Source: a virus
Virus record (IMG/VR): IMGVR_UViG_3300022200_000009
Coordinates: 1 to 41,276 of that record
Direction: 5' to 3' (one strand)
Length of the DNA stretch: 41,276 bases
Below are positions 1 to 7,300 of the stretch, piece after piece (the stretch's first letter is position 1; each line of letters starts with the position of its first letter). Position numbers and translations under genes: made by a program. The notes under the pieces were generated by a model that saw only the letters and a list, made by a program, of their open reading frames with translations, was not told the origin of the DNA and searched no databases.

Positions 1-127
1 CTTTACACAATCTTTCGTATGATTCAACCCCGCCATTTCTTGCATCAACATCAACAACAAGCAACCCTTGAACAATGACACCATAACCAGTTTCAAATTG
101 CCCCATCTCGTGCATAGTCTCGAATTG
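1..127. repeat. Left copy of the 127-bp terminal overlap
   Basis: These bases are identical to 41150-41276. The length, 127, is a common assembler k-mer size, and the primase-helicase frame continues through the join. The repeat is therefore best read as the overlap of a circular or circularly permuted assembly, not as a biological terminal repeat. Removing one copy gives a 41,149-bp unit. Confidence 0.95.
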
Positions 128-286
128 GTCATCAGACCATTCTGGCGTGTGTTGCCAATTGCTTGAGCGCGGATGCTTATATAAAGCCATACAATCAGCC
201 CTGCCGCACTCGCAGCATCCGCTAGCATCAACCCCGTACAGGCCAAAAACTTTATAGCCAGCGTCGAAAAAATCGTTCTGATTCAT
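1..286 (-). CDS. Primase-polymerase/helicase, N-terminal part (gene crosses the contig ends)
   Basis: This is the start of the gene whose remainder is at 39180-41276; joined across the 127-bp overlap it encodes 751 residues. Translation from the ATG at 286 opens with the AGYKVF(G)L segment, then a Cys-rich stretch (GCCECGRADC, about residues 23-32), then the KHPRSSNW segment typical of the bifunctional primase-polymerase (prim-pol) fold. The start is supported by an ATGA overlap with the stop of the upstream HTH gene, so the two are translationally coupled. The Cys cluster in the first 35 residues could bind a metal, which is an inference. Bases 1-127 are counted twice in this window. Confidence 0.88.
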   Translation of the reverse strand, partial: MNQNDFFDAGYKVFGLYGVDASGCCECGRADCMALYKHPRSSNWQHTPEWSDDQFETMHEMGQFETGYGVIVQGLLVVDVDARNGGVESYERLCK

Positions 287-459
287 ACGTTGTATTTCCC
301 TTCAAAGTAGTCAGATAGCGCCTTGATTGTGGCATAGCTAGGATTTGATCCTTCCTGCATCAAGTTACGAATAGTGTGGTGATTCACCCCAGCAGCTTGC
401 GCTACTGCGTTAATATTCATGTCTTTTAAAAGTAGTCGTATTTTCTCAATTGTTAGCAT
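283..459 (-). CDS. Small Cro/XRE-like helix-turn-helix regulator (58 aa)
   Basis: A probable DNA-binding repressor or regulator. The 58-residue product holds a single compact HTH: NAVAQAAGVNHHTIRNLMQ at about residues 16-34 has the A-x-x-x-G turn, followed by SYATIKALSDYF, the usual closing helix of the Cro/CI (XRE) fold. The start at 459 has a GGAG ribosome-binding site 9-10 bases upstream. Its stop overlaps the start of the primase-helicase (ATGA), so it probably sets the level of that gene. It faces the rightward early operon across a 104-bp gap containing overlapping promoters and a palindrome, the normal arrangement for an autoregulated switch. Full-size CI-type repressors are larger; this one lacks any cleavage or oligomerisation domain. 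Confidence 0.75.
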   Translation of the reverse strand: MLTIEKIRLLLKDMNINAVAQAAGVNHHTIRNLMQEGSNPSYATIKALSDYFEGKYNV

Positions 460-498
460 GGTATTTTGCTCCGCTATAAATAAAGTTTGATTTTGTTG

Positions 499-527
499 TT
501 GACACTATAACGAGCTAAGTATAGGAT
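499..527 (+). promoter_or_regulatory. Rightward early promoter
   Basis: A perfect TTGACA -35 box (499-504), a 17-bp spacer and TAGGAT (522-527) as -10. It lies 37 bp upstream of the first early gene at 564, which has an AAGGAG ribosome-binding site. It fits a host sigma-70 promoter that fires at infection. Confidence 0.65.
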
Positions 528-532
528 TGCAA
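504..532 (-). promoter_or_regulatory. Leftward promoter for the HTH-primase operon
   Basis: On the minus strand TTGCAA (532-527), 17 bp, then TATAGT (509-504). It occupies nearly the same bases as the rightward promoter, so polymerase binding to one should exclude the other. It would drive the HTH gene and the primase-helicase. Confidence 0.5.
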
Positions 533-534
533 TC
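525..534. promoter_or_regulatory. Candidate operator: 10-bp perfect palindrome
   Basis: GATTGCAATC is its own reverse complement. It overlaps the rightward -10 and the leftward -35, where a bound repressor would block both promoters. The adjacent 58-residue HTH protein is the obvious candidate ligand; that link is inference. Confidence 0.4.
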
Positions 535-563
535 GTTGAGTAGAGAAAAGAAGGAGACAAATC

Positions 564-1328
564 ATGTCACTACTATCAACAGTAGCAAAACCGAAAGACC
601 GTCCAATCATTGCGACAATTACTGGCGAGCCAGGTGTTGGTAAAACATCACTGGCCGCAACATTCCCAAAACCTATTTTTATTCGTGCAGAAGATGGCTT
701 ACAGGCTGTACCAGAGGCAACACGCCCTGACGCTTTCCCTGTGCTATCTAGCGTCGATGACTTATGGCAGCAATTGACCGCTTTAATCAAAGAGCCGCAC
801 GAGTACGAAACGCTTGTGATTGACTCTGTGACGCAGCTTGAAACATTCTTTGCTGAACACGTTGTTGACTCAGACCCAAAAAAACCAAAGTCTCTGGCGC
901 AAGCTAACGGCGGTTACGGTGCTGGTTATGGTGCTGTGTCTGCGCTGCATGGTCGAGTACGTAAAGCTGCAAAAGTGCTAAATGAGCAGCGCGGTATGAA
1001 TGTGATCTTTATTGCTCATAGCGAGACAAGTACGGTTGAGCTACCAGACTCAGACCCGTATAGCCGCTATGAATTGCGTCTGCATAAAAAGTCATCACCG
1101 CACTACACAGACAACGTGGATTTAGTGGCTTACATCAAGCTGGAAACTTTTACCACTGGCGATGGCGAGCGCAAAAAAGCAATTAGCAGCGGCAACCGGA
1201 TTGCCATCTGTGATACAGCAGCGAGCCAGGTATCAAAAAACCGCTACGGCATCACTGAGCCATTGCAAGTAAACCACGGCGAAAACCCGTTTGTAGAATT
1301 CATTCCATCATTAAAGGCAGGTAAATAA
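564..1328 (+). CDS. RecA-like AAA ATPase, Sak4-type single-strand annealing/recombination protein
   Basis: Probably an ATP-dependent DNA-binding recombinase of the Sak4 type (AAA_24 family), used in phage homologous recombination and replication. The 254-residue protein has a Walker A loop GEPGVGKTS at residues 21-29 and a Walker B strand ending in LVID (Asp 87), followed by a RecA-core arrangement with FIAHSETS near residue 150 as the sensor segment. An excellent AAGGAG site precedes the ATG. It is first in the rightward early operon, followed 2 bp later by a DUF669-type SSB candidate and then by a YqaJ exonuclease. Sak4, SSB and exonuclease are a well-known gene set, which strengthens the call. 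Confidence 0.85.
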   Translation: MSLLSTVAKPKDRPIIATITGEPGVGKTSLAATFPKPIFIRAEDGLQAVPEATRPDAFPVLSSVDDLWQQLTALIKEPHEYETLVIDSVTQLETFFAEHVVDSDPKKPKSLAQANGGYGAGYGAVSALHGRVRKAAKVLNEQRGMNVIFIAHSETSTVELPDSDPYSRYELRLHKKSSPHYTDNVDLVAYIKLETFTTGDGERKKAISSGNRIAICDTAASQVSKNRYGITEPLQVNHGENPFVEFIPSLKAGK

Positions 1329-1330
1329 TT

Positions 1331-1855
1331 ATGTCATTCTGGAACCTTAACGACCAATCAGAAAAGCTAGACACAACAGGATCTTTCACTTCAAATGTTG
1401 ATTTAGAGCCAATCCCAAACAAGACGCAAGTTAAAGCGGCTATTGATGAAGCGAAGTGGGATGAATACCAGTCTGACGAATACATTAGCCTGCGCTGGAC
1501 TGTGTTAGCGCCTGCCGAATATAAAGGCCGTAAAATATTCCAAAAGGTTAAAGTCATGGAAGCTGACGCAAAGAAAAGCGACAAAGCAAAGAAAATGCTT
1601 GCTGCTATCGCCTCTAACGCTGGCGGTGGATTGCTGAAAGTCGCTGGCAAGCCAACAGATATGGATTTACAAAAGCACTTGTTAAACAAGCCAATGGTAT
1701 TACTGCTGGCGGTTTGGGCAATCGAAGATAAAGAAACGATGGAAGTCAAAAAAGGCAACTGGGTTTCTGCTGTGTCTCCACTTGTTGCCAAGAAAGTTGC
1801 AGAGCCAGATCCTGCACCCGCCGTGGTAGAAAGCGACGACGATATGGGCTTTTAA
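1331..1855 (+). CDS. Putative single-stranded DNA-binding protein, DUF669-like
   Basis: A 174-residue protein directly after the Sak4-like ATPase. Its centre (YISLRWTVLAPAEYKGRKIF at about 51-70) reads like the first strands of an OB-type beta barrel, followed by a Lys-rich helix and VLLLAVWAI. The C-terminus is acidic and ends DDDMGF, which resembles the acidic tail with terminal Phe that SSB proteins use to recruit partners. Family knowledge: DUF669 proteins sit beside Sak4 genes and act as SSBs. The domain assignment is by eye and neighbourhood. A terminator-like hairpin follows within 10 bp of the stop, so this gene and the ATPase may be made in excess over the downstream genes. Confidence 0.65.
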   Translation: MSFWNLNDQSEKLDTTGSFTSNVDLEPIPNKTQVKAAIDEAKWDEYQSDEYISLRWTVLAPAEYKGRKIFQKVKVMEADAKKSDKAKKMLAAIASNAGGGLLKVAGKPTDMDLQKHLLNKPMVLLLAVWAIEDKETMEVKKGNWVSAVSPLVAKKVAEPDPAPAVVESDDDMGF

Positions 1856-1861
1856 TTTTAT

Positions 1862-1885
1862 GGGCGCGTTTGCGCCCTTCTTTTT
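1862..1885 (+). terminator. Intrinsic terminator or attenuator inside the early operon
   Basis: GGGCGC, loop GTTT, GCGCCC, then TTCTTTTT. It follows the SSB-like gene and precedes the exonuclease, whose GAGGTGAG ribosome-binding site starts at the end of the T tract. Genes continue in the same direction, so it must be partial or anti-terminated. Confidence 0.7.
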
Positions 1886-1895
1886 GAGGTGAGAA

Positions 1896-2738
1896 ATGGA
1901 ACAACGCACAGATGAATGGTATCAAGCAAGAAAAGGCAGAATAACTGGCAGCGCAGTTGGTGCAGTGCTTGGCTTGTCACCTTTCGCAACGCCAGAAGAT
2001 GTTATGCGCCGAATGGTGCGAGAATATCACGGACAAGAATCAGAATTTAAAGGTAATGTTGCGACTGAATACGGCACCATCAGCGAGCCTAACGCCTTTG
2101 CTGATTATGAGTTAGAGACTGGCTTTATTGTTCAAGAAGTTGGATTTTTGCAGCATCCAACAATTGAATGGCTTGGTGCATCACCAGATGGTCTTGTTGG
2201 CGCTAACGGTGTTGTAGAGTTTAAATGCCCGTACGGTAAGCGCCACGACTCTGAAGGATTTAAGTCAATCAGCGAACAGCAGCACTATTACGCTCAGATG
2301 CAAGTTGAGATGATGTGTTCTGGCCGCGAGTGGTGCGACTTTTATCAGTGGTCTGCTTATGGCTCGATGCTTGAGCGAGTGAACCTAGACCCTATCTGGA
2401 TTGGCGAAAATATGCCAAAGCTAGAGAAGTTTTACCAGCAATACTTGATTGAGCGCGAGCCGCAAAACGCTTGGCGTTATCTTGACGGCGGCAACTTGGT
2501 ACAGGCATACAAGATGGCACAAGCTGCTGTTGAGGTTGCCAACGCAGAGCTTGAAGAAGCGAAGCAAGCGCTGATTGATGCTGCTGGCGGCAAAAGCTGT
2601 AAAATTGGTGACTTGAATGTAACGCTAGTTGAGCGAAAAGGCTCAGTATCTTACGCGCAAGCAATCAAGGAGCTAGCGCCAGGTGCCGACTTGTCAAAGT
2701 ACGTTGGCAAACCTTCATCCTACTGGCAGATTAAATAA
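1896..2738 (+). CDS. YqaJ/lambda-type exonuclease
   Basis: A 5'-3' double-strand DNA exonuclease that makes 3' overhangs for the annealing protein. The 280-residue protein opens with RTDEWYQARKGRITGSA (4-20), the YqaJ signature. The PD-(D/E)XK active site is visible as ASPDGLV with Asp 98, then VEFKCPY with Glu 108 and Lys 110, and HYYAQMQVEM around Gln 136. The C-terminal third (residues 200-235) is Ala/Glu-rich and helical. The ATG has a strong GAGGTGAG site and the stop abuts the helicase start (TAATG). With the Sak4-like gene upstream it forms a two-component recombination system like lambda Exo/Bet. Confidence 0.88.
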   Translation: MEQRTDEWYQARKGRITGSAVGAVLGLSPFATPEDVMRRMVREYHGQESEFKGNVATEYGTISEPNAFADYELETGFIVQEVGFLQHPTIEWLGASPDGLVGANGVVEFKCPYGKRHDSEGFKSISEQQHYYAQMQVEMMCSGREWCDFYQWSAYGSMLERVNLDPIWIGENMPKLEKFYQQYLIEREPQNAWRYLDGGNLVQAYKMAQAAVEVANAELEEAKQALIDAAGGKSCKIGDLNVTLVERKGSVSYAQAIKELAPGADLSKYVGKPSSYWQIK

Positions 2739-4633
2739 TGAAGCTAAGAGACTACCAAGAGGCGGCAGTTGATGCCGCTAAGGAGTGGATCAAGAAGTGC
2801 ATCGAGCCAGCAGTTCTTGAGCTTGCCACTGGAGCTGGTAAATCAATCATCGTTGCAGAGCTTGCCAAGTGGCTCAACAATGCAAGCGGAAAAAAAGTGC
2901 TGTGCATAGCGCCCAGCAAGGAGCTTGTCGAGCAGAATAGAGCTAAATACCTGCAAACCGGAAATCCAGCAAGCCTGCTATGTGCTAGTGCTGGCAAGAT
3001 TGATTTGCGGCACGATGTTATTTTTGGCTCGCCACAAACAATAAAAAACAACCTTAAAAAGTTTGGCGATAGATTTGCGGCGGTTGTGATTGATGAGTGC
3101 CATGGCATAACAAATACGGTGCAGCATATCGTTGATGAAATGAGGAAAAATAACCCGAAGCTGCGCGTTATCGGGTTAACAGCAACGCCTTACAGGATGA
3201 ATTCTGGCTACATTTACCGCTATGATGAAGATGGCAATCCGGTGCCAGAAACGCAGACGAAAGAGCCTTATTTTGACCGCCTATTGTATCGTGTTGATGC
3301 GCCATTCCTTATAGAGAATGGATATTTGACGCGACCACACGCTGACCCTGAACATATCGAGTCGTATGATACAAGCTTTCTAACTCTCGACAAGATGGGA
3401 AAGTTTGACGCAAGAGGCGTTGAACAAGCATTCGAGGGGAAAGGAAGAAAAACAGCGGCAATCGTTGCTGACATTATCGACAAGAGCGCTTTTCGCCATG
3501 GTGTTATTATCTTTGCCGCAACAGTGCAACACGCTCAAGAAGTTATGGACAGTTTACCAAAAGAGCGAAGCGCGATAGTGCATGGCGGTACCGGAAAGTC
3601 TGAGCGCGAGCGTATTATTGCAGATTTTCAGGACATGAAAATTAAATACCTGGTAAACGTGGCAATACTGACAACTGGCTTTGACGCGCCGCACGTTGAT
3701 GTGGTGGCGATATTAAGAGCAACTGAATCAGTTGGCTTGCTGCAACAGATAGTCGGTCGAGGGCTGCGATTGTTGCGTCCTGATATGGCTGGCGATTTGT
3801 ACGCAATAGCGCATAGCTCGAAACCAGATTGCCTTGTTCTTGATTATGCTGAAAACATAGAGCGCCACTGCCCAGATGGTGACATATTCAACCCGCTAAT
3901 AAAAGCTGGTTTTACTGGTAGCGAAGAAAGCACGGTGCTTGCTGCATGCCCTGATTGTCATACACAAAACATCTTTAGCGGTAGAAAAAACCCAGAGCAA
4001 TTTGAGATAGACGAAAATGGTTATTTTATTGACCTGTCCGGTCACAGAATTTTAACTGATGATGACTTGCCAATGCCTGCTCACTTTGGGCGCAGGTGTT
4101 ACGGGCGCAGCATTGTAAAAGGGTTGAGCGATAGGTGCAGCTATCGGTGGAGCTGCAAAAAGTGCCACGAGTGCGAGCATGAAAACGACATTGCAGCGCG
4201 TTATTGTGAGCAGTGTAAAAGCGAGCTTGTGGATCCAAACACAAAGCTAGTGCTTGAATTTACCAAGATGAAAAAAGACCCGTACAGGGCAACCACTGAC
4301 AAGGTGCTTTCGTGGAGGTGCCAAGAATGGCAAACTCAAAACGGCAATATTACGTTACGCGTTGACTACTCAACAGAGTTTGCATCATTCGCAATATGGT
4401 ACAGACCGCAAGGAAGAAGCAGCAAAGACCAAGCGCAGTGGGCTGGATTGTGCATGGCTTGCGGAGTTTCTGCGGATAGTGCAGAGCAATTCATGGAGTT
4501 TGTGAATTCGTTTGAAATATCTATGCCAAAAACGATAACAGCACAGAAAAATAGAAACACTGGATTTTATGAGGTGTTAGCGCATAACCAACCAGAGGAC
4601 AGACTAGAAAATGAAATTCCCAGATTGGCTTGA
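2738..4633 (+). CDS. Superfamily 2 DEAD/DEAH helicase with C-terminal zinc ribbons
   Basis: An ATP-dependent DNA helicase or translocase of 631 residues. Motif I is ATGAGKS (30-36), motif II DECH (119-122), motif III GLTATPYR (146-153), motif V TTGFDAP (312-318) and motif VI QQIVGRGLR (336-344), the complete SF2 core. The C-terminal half holds CPDC near residue 405 and a Cys-rich cluster (CKKCHECEH...CEQC, about 470-495), which look like paired zinc ribbons for DNA contact. Its start overlaps the exonuclease stop. Similar helicases accompany YqaJ and VRR-NUC genes in many phages and are thought to act in recombination-dependent replication. Confidence 0.88.
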   Translation: MKLRDYQEAAVDAAKEWIKKCIEPAVLELATGAGKSIIVAELAKWLNNASGKKVLCIAPSKELVEQNRAKYLQTGNPASLLCASAGKIDLRHDVIFGSPQTIKNNLKKFGDRFAAVVIDECHGITNTVQHIVDEMRKNNPKLRVIGLTATPYRMNSGYIYRYDEDGNPVPETQTKEPYFDRLLYRVDAPFLIENGYLTRPHADPEHIESYDTSFLTLDKMGKFDARGVEQAFEGKGRKTAAIVADIIDKSAFRHGVIIFAATVQHAQEVMDSLPKERSAIVHGGTGKSERERIIADFQDMKIKYLVNVAILTTGFDAPHVDVVAILRATESVGLLQQIVGRGLRLLRPDMAGDLYAIAHSSKPDCLVLDYAENIERHCPDGDIFNPLIKAGFTGSEESTVLAACPDCHTQNIFSGRKNPEQFEIDENGYFIDLSGHRILTDDDLPMPAHFGRRCYGRSIVKGLSDRCSYRWSCKKCHECEHENDIAARYCEQCKSELVDPNTKLVLEFTKMKKDPYRATTDKVLSWRCQEWQTQNGNITLRVDYSTEFASFAIWYRPQGRSSKDQAQWAGLCMACGVSADSAEQFMEFVNSFEISMPKTITAQKNRNTGFYEVLAHNQPEDRLENEIPRLA

Positions 4634-5018
4634 TTGCTACGGTGACACTGATTACCGCAACAAAAAATGCCCGCATGAAAGTGCTGAGCAAATTACATTT
4701 TTTAACGAGCTAAGGAGGCTTTACCCAGACAGCTACGGGAGGATTGCTATTCATCCGCGAAATGAGGGCAAGCGCACAATGCAACAGGTGCAGAGACAAA
4801 AAGCTGAAGGTATGACGCCAGGCGCAAGTGACATAGTTATACCTGGCAACCCGTCTTTTGTCTGCGAGCTAAAAAGACAAGACCATACCCTATGTTCGTG
4901 GGAGGATGAACAGTTAAATTATCTGAAAGCAGCAAAAGAAAACGGCTCTTTTGTATGCGTTGCACTTGGCTATAAAGCGGCTATGGAGGCGCTAAACGTA
5001 TGGATTGGGAAAAAATAA
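4611..5018 (+). CDS. VRR-NUC domain nuclease
   Basis: A structure-specific nuclease of the PD-(D/E)XK superfamily. The 135-residue protein has HPRNEG (48-53), then GMTPGASDIVIPG with catalytic Asp 74, CELKR with Glu 86 and Lys 88, and the EQLNYL helix with Gln 101, the order seen in stand-alone viral VRR-NUC proteins. It overlaps the helicase end by 23 bp. By family analogy it may resolve branched DNA formed by the upstream recombination enzymes. Confidence 0.85.
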   Translation: MKFPDWLDCYGDTDYRNKKCPHESAEQITFFNELRRLYPDSYGRIAIHPRNEGKRTMQQVQRQKAEGMTPGASDIVIPGNPSFVCELKRQDHTLCSWEDEQLNYLKAAKENGSFVCVALGYKAAMEALNVWIGKK

Positions 5019-5245
5019 AGCGCCATGCTTACCAGCTTGACGCGGTGCTAAAAAAAGAAAAGAAAGCGAGCGAAGTGGATCCAGAAATAGAACACATGAT
5101 GCTTACCTGGTGCTACTGCGATGCTCGATGGATTGCAGGCATGCCAGCAGATGAGCGAAAAGAAGGACTAAACAAAGTGCATGAACTATTCCGCGACGAT
5201 GTGCGCGATATGGCAAAACTAATATTGAAGGGCGATATACCATGA
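5000..5245 (+). CDS. Hypothetical protein, early operon (81 aa)
   Basis: No family recognised. The product is charged and mostly helical, with a Lys-rich segment (LKKEKKASEVD, 17-27) and a WCYCDARW segment (37-44). It overlaps the nuclease end by 19 bp and its own end overlaps the next ATG (ATGA), so it is a translationally coupled member of the early operon. Confidence 0.65.
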   Translation: MDWEKIKRHAYQLDAVLKKEKKASEVDPEIEHMMLTWCYCDARWIAGMPADERKEGLNKVHELFRDDVRDMAKLILKGDIP

Positions 5246-5373
5246 AATCCTACTCCATAACCCTAACATCAGGCCAGCGCTTCACTTGCATAACAGAAAC
5301 ACCAGCAGATTAGGTGCCTGCTGCAATACTAGAACGCTTTAGAGTTTTGCCGGTTAGTGTTGTGGCGTTGTGA
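5242..5373 (+). pseudogene. Small ORF interrupted by an in-frame amber codon
   Basis: The ATG at 5242 overlaps the previous stop (ATGA). The frame reads MKSYSITLTSGQRF..., meets TAG at 5311-5313 after 23 codons, then stays open for 19 more sense codons (VPAAILERFRVLPVSVVAL) to a TGA at 5371. One base change (GAG to TAG) would explain the interruption. TAG is used as a normal stop elsewhere here, for example in the peptidase at 10384. Either a broken 43-residue gene, a genuine 23-residue peptide, or a suppressible amber; the first seems likeliest. Confidence 0.5.
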
Positions 5374-5380
5374 TTATTTA

Positions 5381-5420
5381 ACTGGTCGGAGTTGTACAAT
5401 CAGTAAAACGTAAGTATAGT
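5381..5420 (+). promoter_or_regulatory. Phage promoter with GGTCGG element, copy 1
   Basis: ACTGGTCGGAGTTGT (5381-5395), 19 bp, then TATAGT (5415-5420). An overlapping TTGTAC gives a weak -35 with a 17-bp spacer. It lies 47 bp upstream of the gene at 5467. The same element recurs at 9545, 29422, 32422 and, on the minus strand, 38846. Confidence 0.65.
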
Positions 5421-5466
5421 TACTCCATCGAATCACGGTATGGTGCCGGATGGTGAGGTATATATT

Positions 5467-5910
5467 ATGACTTTATGTTTAAAAGGAAATCTCTTATGGT
5501 TTGCGTTTTCACAGAATAATTCTGGAGGGTTTTTCATTCAAAATGATTCTGTTGATCATTACGTTATGGTGCAAGCTCCTTCAGCAGCCGAGGCGGTTGA
5601 AAAGGCAAATGAGATTTTTTCTGATTACTCAGAATATTGTGAATGCTGCGGTGAGCGGTGGAGCACTTACTTTATCGATGATTCAGATGGTAGTGAGCTT
5701 CCAATGATTTACGGCGAGCCTGTTACTCATGCAGAAAAAGGCATGTTCAGAGAATTTGCAATTCTTCACTTATGGGATGGTCGAGTTGCAAAAGCAAGGC
5801 TTACTGAGGGCGACGATTTGAATGTTGCTGAGTGGGTAACTGGAGGCGGTGATAGCATTCCAGTTTTTAATGAAACTACCAAGTATATAACTGGCTTTCG
5901 AGGTGAGTAA
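5467..5910 (+). CDS. DUF7296-like conserved phage protein
   Basis: A 147-residue soluble protein of unknown function. The WFAFSQNNSGGFF opening, the AEAVEKANEIF helix and the CECCGERW pair of Cys motifs match a widespread phage family I know as DUF7296-like. The CxCC motif could bind zinc. Start choice: the ATG at 5467 has GAGG nine bases upstream, whereas an in-frame ATG at 5440 has no ribosome-binding site. It is the first gene after promoter copy 1. Confidence 0.65.
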   Translation: MTLCLKGNLLWFAFSQNNSGGFFIQNDSVDHYVMVQAPSAAEAVEKANEIFSDYSEYCECCGERWSTYFIDDSDGSELPMIYGEPVTHAEKGMFREFAILHLWDGRVAKARLTEGDDLNVAEWVTGGGDSIPVFNETTKYITGFRGE

Positions 5911-5911
5911 A

Positions 5912-6277
5912 ATGAACACAAAAGAACTATCAGAATTCTACGGCATTACGCAGCATGGCGTGCGCAAATGGTCAGCCAAAACGCGCCAGGATAAAACAAC
6001 CCAAGCCCTAGCAGGCGCAGAGCCAGCGATTTGTGAGCTACTTGCTGACATCAACAAGTTATCCTACATTTTTGATTGCCAGAACTTGCAAGGTGTTGAC
6101 CAAATGAAATGGTGCTGCGTACAGCGTCAACCAACGGCTCTATTCTGCACGATTCACGGCGTTTACGGTGCTCCTGAGTTGTTCCACGCTGAAATAAATA
6201 TGTACTCAGCAGATGCAGAAGCGAAGCTGCGAGTGCTGAAGAACTATTTAACCAAGTTGGTTTTTGATAATAAATAG
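5912..6277 (+). CDS. Hypothetical protein with N-terminal HTH-like segment (121 aa)
   Basis: Unknown function. Residues 1-20 (TKELSEFYGITQHGVRKWS) resemble an HTH with the G-I-T turn, which suggests DNA binding; the rest has no recognisable motif. The ATG at 5912 is preferred over a GTG at 5903 because the GAGGTGAG site is correctly spaced only for the ATG. One base separates it from the previous stop. Confidence 0.6.
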   Translation: MNTKELSEFYGITQHGVRKWSAKTRQDKTTQALAGAEPAICELLADINKLSYIFDCQNLQGVDQMKWCCVQRQPTALFCTIHGVYGAPELFHAEINMYSADAEAKLRVLKNYLTKLVFDNK

Positions 6278-6310
6278 CCGATATGAGCAGTACGGCACCA
6301 AGAGGTGCTT

Positions 6311-6487
6311 ATGAGATACACAAATTACCCACGACAACGCTACGGATATGGAGAGCCACAAATGACTCGTAAGGAAAGTGAGCAAATGAGCGGTGCGGAT
6401 AAAAAGATTGTTGCAGTATGGTCAGTGTTGGTCGCAGCTTTGGTTGTCGCTGCGCTGATAGGATTTAAAATGCGAGGTGTGCTATGA
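6311..6487 (+). CDS. Small single-span membrane protein (58 aa)
   Basis: The N-terminal half is Tyr/Arg-rich and polar. Residues 34-52 (IVAVWSVLVAALVVAALIG) form one transmembrane helix, followed by a short basic tail. An AGAGG site precedes the ATG at 6311. Its stop overlaps the next start (ATGA at 6484). No family recognised; possibly a host-membrane modulator, which is speculation. Confidence 0.6.
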   Translation: MRYTNYPRQRYGYGEPQMTRKESEQMSGADKKIVAVWSVLVAALVVAALIGFKMRGVL

Positions 6488-6726
6488 AAATCGAGAAGCA
6501 ACCTAAAGAAGTAAAAGTGATATTCAAAGGCGAGAGCTGGCTGTCAAAGTACATCAATTTCAAACATGAGCCGTATCATCATTTGACAGAAGATTACTAC
6601 CAACGCACATACGACAAGAAGTTAAGCGAAAAGCTGTTCTGCGCCGCCGTGTGGTCACTTAGCGCAGCATTTTGTATCTGGTGTTGGTTTATGTTTGGTC
6701 GTTTTATTGTGGAGGTAGTTTTATGA
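6484..6726 (+). CDS. Tail-anchored membrane protein (80 aa)
   Basis: Polar Lys/Tyr-rich residues 1-50 are followed by one C-terminal hydrophobic span (LFCAAVWSLSAAFCIWCWFM, about 51-70). The topology suggests a cytoplasmic domain tethered to the inner membrane. It is coupled to its neighbours by ATGA overlaps at both ends and directly follows another small membrane protein. No family recognised. Confidence 0.55.
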   Translation: MKIEKQPKEVKVIFKGESWLSKYINFKHEPYHHLTEDYYQRTYDKKLSEKLFCAAVWSLSAAFCIWCWFMFGRFIVEVVL

Positions 6727-7100
6727 GTCGGGTTATTAAGTTTCGCGCTTGGGATGAGGCGCGCAAGAAAATGCAAAAATCACCTAAATTCGTGTCATTT
6801 AAAATTAATTCTCAAGGTGAGATGTCGGCAGAAAATTACACGCCATCTTACAAGCTTCAACAGATGCCTGTAATGCAATTTACCGGACTTTTAGACGCGA
6901 ATGGCGTTGATGTTTATGAAGGGGATTTGATAGATTGGATGGGCGGTACTTTCTATATCAAGTGGGAAGATTCAGATTCTTCATTTTTTGCTGTACGAAC
7001 TGATGAAGTGATTGCAGAAAGCGGTCAGGAGTGGGCGGGCTCGTGCGTAGTCATCGGAAACATCTACCAAAACAAGGAGCTACTATCATGCGCGGATTAG
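6723..7100 (+). CDS. YopX family protein
   Basis: A 125-residue member of the YopX family, common in phages and of unknown biochemical role. Diagnostic pieces are VIKFRAWDEARKKM at the N-terminus and MQFTGLLDANGVDVYEGDLI in the middle, followed by the expected C-terminal IGNIYQN. The ATG at 6723 has a GGAGG site and overlaps the previous stop; an upstream in-frame ATG at 6672 lies inside the preceding gene and is unlikely. Confidence 0.85.
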   Translation: MSRVIKFRAWDEARKKMQKSPKFVSFKINSQGEMSAENYTPSYKLQQMPVMQFTGLLDANGVDVYEGDLIDWMGGTFYIKWEDSDSSFFAVRTDEVIAESGQEWAGSCVVIGNIYQNKELLSCAD

Positions 7101-7300
7101 CCCACGCCAAAGCAGCCATGCTAGCTGCACGCACAAAAGACGAATTGCGCCAAACGACAGCAGGCTTTTGCTTTACTGGTCGGTTCAGTTTTTCGGATGA
7201 TTTGAGTTATTCTGAAAATGCTTACATTGCCACGCGGCAAAACGAAAACAGTGTGGCTGAACTTTTACGATATGCGGATGAAATTGCGGTGAGATTGTGA
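7088..7300 (+). CDS. Hypothetical protein (70 aa)
   Basis: Unknown function. AAGGAG stands ten bases upstream of the ATG at 7088, inside the YopX gene, which it overlaps by 13 bp. The product starts with an Ala-rich basic helix (GLAHAKAAMLAARTKDEL) followed by an aromatic, Ser-rich middle. Its stop overlaps the GTG start of the next gene. Confidence 0.6.
   Translation: MRGLAHAKAAMLAARTKDELRQTTAGFCFTGRFSFSDDLSYSENAYIATRQNENSVAELLRYADEIAVRL
7175..7213 (+). promoter_or_regulatory. Weak, intragenic match to the GGTCGG promoter element
   Basis: ACTGGTCGGTTCAGT (7175-7189), 18 bp, then TATTCT (7208-7213). The first nine bases and the spacing match the intergenic copies, but it lies inside a coding region and the 3' half of the element is poor. 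It may be chance. Confidence 0.2.

Noticed and set aside
5381-5420. Sigma-54 promoter reading of the GG-rich element
   Set aside because: The GG and GC doublets do not have the 10-bp spacing of -24/-12 boxes in any copy.
7175-7213. Sixth plus-strand copy of the GGTCGG promoter
   Set aside because: Only the first nine bases match, it is intragenic, and the surrounding genes are already in an overlapped run. Kept only as a low-confidence feature.
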